Shown here: positions 58,811 through 64,000 of the stretch, piece after piece
Position numbering within the stretch: position 1 is the stretch's first letter
Layout: each line of letters opens with the position of its first letter
Assembly (NCBI RefSeq): GCF_007655005.1
Contig: NZ_SZVW01000032.1
Coordinates: forward strand, 1-64,000
Source of the DNA: Streptomyces tibetensis
Lineage (GTDB): Bacteria; Actinomycetota; Actinomycetes; Streptomycetales; Streptomycetaceae
Length of the DNA stretch: 64,000 nucleotides
Direction of reading: 5' to 3'
The notes under the pieces: generated by a model
Seen by the model: only the letters and a program-made list of their open reading frames with translations
Database searches by the model: none
Told to the model about the DNA's origin: nothing
Made by a program: the position numbers and the translations under genes

Positions 58811-59746
58811 TCAGAACCGGGTGAAGAAGTTCCAGATCTCGCCCGGCACCCAGGTCCTGGAGCCGCTGTCACCGGCGGCCCCGTCCTGGGGTGCGGCGAT
58901 GTGCCCCTCGTCGAACGCGGCCCACACGACCGGGCGTCCGGAGGAGCAGCCGGCGTACTGGGTGACGCGGTGCGCCCTGCTGCCCTGCGCGGGTTCGGGC
59001 GCGTTCTGGGCCGTGCACCCGTTGTTGCGGACGAACCGGTCACGCAGTGAACGTCCGCCGGCCACCCCGAGGACGGAGTCCCGGATGCCGTGGATGCCCA
59101 GGTACGCGATGGGTTGGGAGCCGCCGCTGCAACCGCTGAGCTGCCCGCCGGACTGAACGGCGACCGCGCGGAACACCGTCGCCCGGGAGCAGGCCAGGGC
59201 GTAGGTCATGGCGCCGCCGTAGCTGAAGCCGACGGAGAAGCGCCGGGTGGTGTCGACGCACAGCGCACCGTCGATCTGGCGGATCATGGCGTCGACGAAG
59301 GCCAGGTCCTCGCCGCCGGAGTTGGCCCAGCCGTTGTTCAGGCCCTGGGGTGCGATGAAGATGGCGCTGTTGTTCGCGAGCCGTTGGAGCCCGTAATAGG
59401 CCCAGGTGCCGTTCTGGACGGTGCGGCCGGTGGCCACGTCGGTGGACGTGCCGCCCAGCCAGTGGAAGCCGAAGACCATGCGGTAGGAGCGGTTGCGGTC
59501 GTAGTTGTCCGGCACCTTCAGGATGTAGCTGCGGTTCTTGCCGTTGATCTGCAGGGTGTGGGTGCCGCTGTTGAGCCCGGGGGCTTTGCCGCATCCGGCC
59601 GTCGCCGCAGGCGCCGCGGCCCCGGCGGGCGCGGTGCGTTGCCCGTCCGTGCCGTTGTGCAGAGCCGTACCGCTGGTGGCCGTGGCCACGGCGAGGAACG
59701 CCGCGGCGACGACGGACCACAACCTGGGTGACTTGCGTGCTGGCAT
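58811..59746 (-). CDS. Secreted CE1/PHB-depolymerase-type esterase
   Basis: 311 residues with an N-terminal signal segment (about 8-28). Alpha/beta hydrolase of the polyhydroxybutyrate-depolymerase/feruloyl esterase group: GKNRSYILKVPDNYDRNRSY, FHWLGG, nucleophile Ser175 in GFSYGGAM, Asp probably in GIRDSVLG and His in DEGHIAAP. The family includes feruloyl and acetylxylan esterases that strip acyl groups from plant polysaccharides, which suits the neighbouring glycosidases. I chose ATG 59746 for its gaaggag site over the upstream ATG 59782. Confidence 0.82.
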   Translation of the reverse strand: MPARKSPRLWSVVAAAFLAVATATSGTALHNGTDGQRTAPAGAAAPAATAGCGKAPGLNSGTHTLQINGKNRSYILKVPDNYDRNRSYRMVFGFHWLGGTSTDVATGRTVQNGTWAYYGLQRLANNSAIFIAPQGLNNGWANSGGEDLAFVDAMIRQIDGALCVDTTRRFSVGFSYGGAMTYALACSRATVFRAVAVQSGGQLSGCSGGSQPIAYLGIHGIRDSVLGVAGGRSLRDRFVRNNGCTAQNAPEPAQGSRAHRVTQYAGCSSGRPVVWAAFDEGHIAAPQDGAAGDSGSRTWVPGEIWNFFTRF

Positions 59747-59976
59747 CACATCACTCCTTCGCGTGGAAATAGGTGTGTGCATGACAAGTTCGCGTCGCAG
59801 GGGGCGCCCTCGGGAACTCCCGGTGGCCCCGGTTCTCCTGGATCGTCCGATACCTCGAACAATGCTCGGGGTTTCGGTATTGGGATGATAGAAAGCACGC
59901 GGCAACCGTCAATGCGTGGCACAGGCTTCCCGCGAGTGTGGCCGAACCCCGCCCGTGCGGTGGCTCCCGAAGGGCG

Positions 59977-60678
59977 CTACGCCTGAAGGTCGAGGGACTG
60001 CAGGTGCCGGCGGAGCCAGTGCTCGGTGTTGCTGACGTGCAGCAGGGCGGCGGCCTGGCTGAGGGCGGAGTCGCGGGTGCACAGGGCGTCGAAGATCGCC
60101 TGGTGTTCCGCCAGGGTCCGCTCGGACGACCGGTCGTCGCTCTGCCCGCGCCAGATGCGAGCGCGCAGGGTGCGGCCGGAGATCCCCTCGAGCAGGGTGA
60201 GCAGAGTCTCGTTGCCGGTGGCCGCGACGACCGCCCGATGGAAGGCGGCGTCGTGCGCGTTGAGCTGTTCGACGTCATCGCGTGCCTCACGCATGGCGTC
60301 CAAGTGCCGCTCGATGTTGGCCAGTTGCTCGTCCGTGACCCGGTGGGCGGCGAGCCCGGTGGCGAGCGGTTCGAGCAGCCGCCGCACCTCCATCAGGTCC
60401 AGCAGCGCGCCCTTGTCGCTCTGGAGGAGCTCCACCGCGCCGCCCAGGCCCTCCAGGAGCAGGCTCGGCTGGAGACTGGTCACGTACGTGCCGTCTCCTC
60501 GTCGGACCTCCAGCACCCGGGCGACGGACAGAGCCTTGACCGCCTCACGGGCGAGGTTGCGCGAGAGCCCCAGCTGCGCCGCCAATTCCGGCTCCGGCGG
60601 CAGTTTCGCGCCCGGGGGCAGCGCTCCCGAGCGGATGAGCTCACGGATCTGCTCTATGGCCTTGTCCGTCAGGGACAA
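59977..60678 (-). CDS. GntR/FadR-type (FCD) regulator, paralogue 1
   Basis: 233 residues: winged helix (LPPEPELAAQLGLSRNLAREAVKALSVARVLEVRRGDGTYV, about 25-66) and an all-helical FCD domain with metal-binding residues (about 95-225, DLMEVRRLLEP, NAHDAAFHRAV, LLHVSNTEHWLRRHL). The start is TTG 60678 with ggaggg upstream. It is very similar over its full length to the next gene upstream, indicating tandem duplication. FCD regulators of this kind (such as DgoR) often sense sugar acids. Confidence 0.88.
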   Translation of the reverse strand: MSLTDKAIEQIRELIRSGALPPGAKLPPEPELAAQLGLSRNLAREAVKALSVARVLEVRRGDGTYVTSLQPSLLLEGLGGAVELLQSDKGALLDLMEVRRLLEPLATGLAAHRVTDEQLANIERHLDAMREARDDVEQLNAHDAAFHRAVVAATGNETLLTLLEGISGRTLRARIWRGQSDDRSSERTLAEHQAIFDALCTRDSALSQAAALLHVSNTEHWLRRHLQSLDLQA

Positions 60679-60871
60679 CCTGAGCTCCCTCCGTGAGCGC
60701 CGCTCCTCAGGGCCTCTTCCGCGGGTTTGGCAGGAGGGCCGTCCTATGTGACGCCGATGATAGCGGCACCACCGGCCGAAGATCCCTGGACGTATCCGGA
60801 GCGCGGGCGTCGCGTCGGGCCCGGCCGTCCGGGGCCTCCTGACGGTTCGCACCCGGCGTGGGCGGCCCTGG

Positions 60872-61603
60872 TCAGGAGGCGAGTCCGCCTGCCGGGCCGC
60901 CGCTCTCGGGCGAGCCGCTCGTGGACTCCAGGTGCTTCCGCAGCCACTGCTCGGTGTTGCTGACGTGCAGCAGGGCCGCCGCGTGGCCCAATGCCGCATC
61001 GCGAGCGGCCAGGGCGGCGTAGATCGCCTCGTGCTCCGCGAGGGTGCGTCCGTAGGACCGGCTGTCGACCAGGCCGCGCCAGATGCGGGCGCGCAGGGTG
61101 CGGCCCGAGATGCCTTCGAGGAGGGTGATGAGGGTTTCGTTGCCGGTGACGTTCGCGATGGCCCGGTGGAAGGCCGCGTCATGGGCGTTCAGCTGCTCGA
61201 CCCCGCTCGCTTCCCGCATCGCGTCCAGATGTCCCTTCACCTCGGCCAGGCCGTCGTCCGAGATCCGGGCGACGGCCAGCGCGGTGACGACCGGTTCCAG
61301 AAGGCGCCGGACCTCCATGAGGTCGAGTACGACGCCCGGGTCCACCTGGAGCAGCTCCACCGCGCCGCCCAGCCCTTCGAGCAGCAGACCCGGCTGGAGG
61401 CTGGTGACATAGGTGCCGTCTCCCCGTCTGACCTCCAGGACGCGGGCCACGGCCAGCGCCTTGACCGCCTCGCGGGCCAGATTGCGGGACAGGCCGAGCT
61501 GGGCCGCCAGTTCCTGCTCGGGAGGCAGCTTGGAGCCGGGCGGGAGCGTACCGGAGGCGATGAGCTCGCGGATCTGCGCGATCGCCCTGTCGGTCAGGGA
61601 CAC
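60872..61603 (-). CDS. GntR/FadR-type (FCD) regulator, paralogue 2
   Basis: 243 residues, same architecture as its neighbour (SLTDRAIAQIRELIASGTLP; SRNLAREAVKALAVARVLEV; NAHDAAFHRAIANVTGNETL). GTG 61603. It overlaps the aldo/keto reductase by 10 bp, so this copy is the operon's own regulator, while paralogue 1 sits 193 bp downstream. Likely effector: a galactonate-type or 2-keto-3-deoxy acid made by the operon (inference). Confidence 0.88.
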   Translation of the reverse strand: MSLTDRAIAQIRELIASGTLPPGSKLPPEQELAAQLGLSRNLAREAVKALAVARVLEVRRGDGTYVTSLQPGLLLEGLGGAVELLQVDPGVVLDLMEVRRLLEPVVTALAVARISDDGLAEVKGHLDAMREASGVEQLNAHDAAFHRAIANVTGNETLITLLEGISGRTLRARIWRGLVDSRSYGRTLAEHEAIYAALAARDAALGHAAALLHVSNTEQWLRKHLESTSGSPESGGPAGGLAS

Positions 61604-62625
61604 GATGTGCTCCTCTCGGGGATGCCGTCACCCTGCGGGACCCGCCCGACGGGCACGTCGGGTCGGATGAGTCCCTGGTCGAGGAGGTCGTTCCAGAGGC
61701 CGGCGGGAGTGCTCCGGTGGTGGAGCTGCGCGTTGCGGGTGACCTGGCCGGCGTCGCGCATGCCGAGGGTGACGTTGACGACGTCGGGGTGGGTGTGGGG
61801 GAAGGCGATGGCCGCGGCGGGCAGACTCGTGCCGTGGGCCTCGCAGATCTCCGCGATGGCCAGGGCACGCCGTACGAGGTCGGGCGGGGCGTCCTGGTAG
61901 TCGTACTTCATGCCGGCGGCGGGACGGTCGCGGGAGAGCAGGCCCGAGTTGAAGACACCGACGGCGACGACGCTCTTGCCGGTCTCCCGCGCGGCCGGCA
62001 GGACGTCGTCGAGGGCGCCCTGGTCGAGCAGGGTGTAGCGGCCGGCGAGCATGACGACGTCGGCGGCGGTCTCGCGCAGGAACCGGGCGAGCATGGCGGA
62101 CTGGTTCATACCGGCGCCGATCGCGCCGACGACGCCCTGGTCGCGCAGGTCGGCGAGGGCGGGCATGGCCTCGTCGGCGGCCTGTCGCCAGTGGTCGTCG
62201 GGGTCGTGGAGATAGACGACGTCCAGGTGGTCCAGGCCCGTGCGTTCCAGCGTGGCTTCGATGGAGCTCAGCACCCCGTCCCGGCTGAAGTCCCACTGAC
62301 GGCGCACGTCGTCGCGGACGACGAAGCCCTCGCTGTCGACACCACGGGGGTTTTCGTTGGGGACGAGCAGGCGGCCCACCTTGGAGGAGACGACGTACTC
62401 GCTGCGCGGCCTCGCGCGCAGCGCGGTGCCGAGGCGGCGTTCGGACAGGCCCAGACCGTAGTGGGGGGCGGTGTCGAAGTAGCGGATGCCGGCGTCCCAG
62501 GCGGCGTCGACCGCGGCTGACGCCTCCTCGGGGGAGGTGATGCGGTAGAGGTTGCCGATCACGGAGGCTCCGAAGCCGAGCTCGGTGAGTTCGACACGGG
62601 TGTTGCGGATCGTTCGGCGGCGCAA
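61594..62625 (-). CDS. Aldo/keto reductase (aldose 1-dehydrogenase-like)
   Basis: 343 residues. Landmarks: catalytic Tyr in FDTAPHYGLGLSERRLG, Lys in VVSSKVGR and His in VVYLHDPDD. It resembles the D-threo-aldose/L-fucose dehydrogenase branch, which oxidises the C1 of galactose- or fucose-type sugars to lactones. It is preceded by a sugar-acid kinase and a KDPG-type aldolase, so it probably makes the first oxidised intermediate. The gene reads from ATG 62625. Confidence 0.85.
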   Translation of the reverse strand: MRRRTIRNTRVELTELGFGASVIGNLYRITSPEEASAAVDAAWDAGIRYFDTAPHYGLGLSERRLGTALRARPRSEYVVSSKVGRLLVPNENPRGVDSEGFVVRDDVRRQWDFSRDGVLSSIEATLERTGLDHLDVVYLHDPDDHWRQAADEAMPALADLRDQGVVGAIGAGMNQSAMLARFLRETAADVVMLAGRYTLLDQGALDDVLPAARETGKSVVAVGVFNSGLLSRDRPAAGMKYDYQDAPPDLVRRALAIAEICEAHGTSLPAAAIAFPHTHPDVVNVTLGMRDAGQVTRNAQLHHRSTPAGLWNDLLDQGLIRPDVPVGRVPQGDGIPERSTSCP

Positions 62626-62659
62626 GACGTTCTCCTCGGGGATGACGGGTCGCGTGCTG

Positions 62660-63697
62660 TCAGCGTCTGACGTGGGCGGAGCCGCCCGCGGCGAGCGCCT
62701 CCACCTCGGCGAGGGTGGCCATGGAGACGTCCCCCGGGGTGGTCATGACGAGGGCGCCGTGGGCGGTGCCGTAGGCGAGGGCCTGTTCCAGGCCCGCGCC
62801 GGTGAGCAGGCCGTAGACGAGCCCCGCGGCGAAGCCGTCGCCCGAGCCGATCCGGTCCAGGACGTGCAGTCCGGGCATGTGCGGACCGGCGACGAGGCCG
62901 GTCCCGGGGGACCAGGCGACCGCGGACCAGTCGTTGACGCCGGCGGACGGCACCTCGCGCAACGTGGTGGCCAGCACGCTCACCCCGGGCAGCAGACCGG
63001 CGACCTCGGCGAGCGCGTCGGGAACCTCGTCGGCCGTGAGCCGACAGGCGCCCGGACGGCTGCCCGCGAGACCCAGGGCACCCACGACGACGTCGGCGTG
63101 CCGGGCAAGGCGCAGGTCCGCCTCCCGGGCGCCGTCGGCGCCGCCACGGCCGGTCCAGAGGCTGGGGCGGTAGTTGGGGTCGTAGGAGACGGTCACGCCA
63201 TGACGGCGAGCGGCGGCCATCGCCTCGTCGGCCACATCGACGGTGGTGTCCGACAGGCCGGCGAAGACGCCGCCGGTGTGGAACCAGCGCACCGATCCGG
63301 AGAACACGGCATCCCAGTCGACGTCTCCCTTCCGCAGGTGCGACACGGCCGTGTTCGCCCGGTCGCTGACGCCGAGAGCGCCGCGGATGCCGTAGCCGCG
63401 TTCCACGAAGTTGAGGCCGTTGCGGGCGCGGCGGCCGATGCCGTCGTCGGGGACCCAGCGGATCAGCGAGGTGTCGACGCCGCCCTGCAGGATCAGGTCC
63501 TCGACGAGCCGGCCCACGGCGTTGTCGGCGAGGGCGGTGACGACCGCGGTGCGCAGGCCGAAGCAGCGGCGCAGACTCCGTACCACGTTGTACTCACCGC
63601 CCCCCTCCCACACCTGGAAGGAACGGGCGGTGCGGATCCGTCCCTCGCCCGGGTCGAAGCGCAGCATCACCTCGCCCAGGGCGATCACCTCGGTCAC
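62660..63697 (-). CDS. kdgK: PfkB-family 2-keto-3-deoxy-sugar-acid kinase
   Basis: 345 residues of the ribokinase/PfkB family. N-terminal GEVMLRFDPGEGRIRTARSF and EGGGEYNVVRSLRRCFG match 2-keto-3-deoxygluconate kinases; YDPNYRPSLW and the ATP/catalytic motif DRIGSGDGFAAGLVYG are present. It phosphorylates 2-keto-3-deoxy-gluconate or -galactonate. Its ATG overlaps the stop of the aldolase gene (ATGA). Confidence 0.9.
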   Translation of the reverse strand: MTEVIALGEVMLRFDPGEGRIRTARSFQVWEGGGEYNVVRSLRRCFGLRTAVVTALADNAVGRLVEDLILQGGVDTSLIRWVPDDGIGRRARNGLNFVERGYGIRGALGVSDRANTAVSHLRKGDVDWDAVFSGSVRWFHTGGVFAGLSDTTVDVADEAMAAARRHGVTVSYDPNYRPSLWTGRGGADGAREADLRLARHADVVVGALGLAGSRPGACRLTADEVPDALAEVAGLLPGVSVLATTLREVPSAGVNDWSAVAWSPGTGLVAGPHMPGLHVLDRIGSGDGFAAGLVYGLLTGAGLEQALAYGTAHGALVMTTPGDVSMATLAEVEALAAGGSAHVRR

Positions 63698-64000
63698 GGC
63701 GTGCTCCTCTCCACGGCCTCGGCGGTCAGCCGCCGGATCTCCGCGTACTCGCCGCGTTCCAGGTGGCCGGAGGTGACCATCCAGCTGCCGCCCACGGCGA
63801 GGACCGCCGGGTGGGAGAGGTAGCCGGGCATCAGATCCGGGCCGATGCCGCCGGTGGGCACGAACCGGGCCTGCGGGAAGGGAGCCGCCAGCGCCCGGAG
63901 CATCCGGGTGCCGCCGAGCGGCTCGGCGGGGAACAGCTTGACCGTGTCCAGGCCCGCCTTCAGCGCGCGCATCAACTCGGTCGCGGTGGCGATTCCGGGC
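63694..64000 (-). CDS. eda: KDPG/KDPGal aldolase, C-terminal part (cut by window edge)
   Basis: The visible 101 codons read from the edge PGIATATELMRALKAGLDTV, then KLFPAEPLGGTRMLRALAAPFPQARFVPTGGI, the phosphate-binding C-terminal half of class I 2-keto-3-deoxy-6-phosphogluconate aldolases. It splits the phosphorylated keto-deoxy acid into pyruvate and glyceraldehyde 3-phosphate. The start lies outside the window. Confidence 0.9.
   Translation of the reverse strand, partial: PGIATATELMRALKAGLDTVKLFPAEPLGGTRMLRALAAPFPQARFVPTGGIGPDLMPGYLSHPAVLAVGGSWMVTSGHLERGEYAEIRRLTAEAVERSTP

Noticed and set aside
1..64000. tRNA, rRNA, riboswitch or CRISPR loci
   Set aside because: No cloverleaf, conserved rRNA stretch, known aptamer core or spaced repeat array was found on reading both strands; this was by eye, so small RNAs may be missed.

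Overview
The window is chromosomal DNA from a high-GC actinomycete, almost certainly a Streptomyces. The base composition is very GC-rich throughout. GTG and TTG starts are frequent, genes are coupled by ATGA overlaps, a TTA codon is rare enough to stand out (one in a PadR regulator), and the gene families (PP2C/PAS phosphatase, LacI- and FCD-regulated sugar loci, PadR-controlled exporter) are typical of that genus. No tRNA, rRNA or CRISPR array is visible.

Layout. 1-108: 5' end of an IS5-type transposase running off the left edge. 130-4291: CaiB/BaiF CoA-transferase, PucR regulator and HSL-type esterase, all on the minus strand, with two families of short tandem repeats between them. 4712-9856: signalling block (membrane PAS-PP2C phosphatase, Ser/Thr kinase, partner membrane protein). 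9967-15667: TetR regulator divergent from a three-subunit molybdenum hydroxylase (PaoABC-like) plus an XdhC maturation factor. 15829-22137: FMN reductase/TetR pair, LacI regulator, aromatic aldehyde dehydrogenase, thioredoxin and a divergent disulfide flavoprotein. 22177-26055: ABC-F pseudogene, peptide deformylase, PepSY membrane protein, TPR protein, decayed MarR gene and a pirin fragment. 26067-29804: intact pirin, remnants of an integrase and of a haloacid dehalogenase, a tandem P-loop protein and a frameshifted TetR gene. 29947-33863: amidase with AtzG-like partner, MBL-fold hydrolase, a truncated NmrA-type gene and a small membrane protein.

34169-64000 is dominated by carbohydrate use. 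One minus-strand cluster (34169-41580) has a sugar ABC importer, a GH2 beta-galactosidase and a LacI repressor, facing a secreted beta-helix glycanase (42023-44818). The LacI operator core appears at both promoters. A PadR/ABC/FtsX exporter unit (45086-48686) and a small unknown gene separate this from a second cluster (49219-56285): a secreted clan GH-A hydrolase with carbohydrate-binding modules, a second sugar ABC importer and a second LacI with twin operators. A GH36 alpha-galactosidase follows; its promoter and start lie in a perfect 145-bp tandem duplication. Then come a secreted CE1-type esterase and a minus-strand operon of KDPG-type aldolase, KDG-type kinase, aldo/keto reductase and an FCD regulator, with a second paralogous FCD regulator behind. 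Alpha- and beta-galactosidase beside an aldose dehydrogenase, 2-keto-3-deoxy-sugar kinase and aldolase suggest that galactose-containing polysaccharides are broken down, imported and partly oxidised through a De Ley-Doudoroff-like route (inference).

The most unusual items are the 145-bp duplication across the alpha-galactosidase start; an array of four 86-bp units that look like copies of the esterase gene's 3' end; two pirin/MarR divergent pairs in different states of decay, each with overlapping CATG start codons; a small Streptomyces palindromic element that breaks the P-loop of an ABC-F gene while a relative lies in frame in an FtsX permease; and a protein made of two P-loop kinase-like halves.
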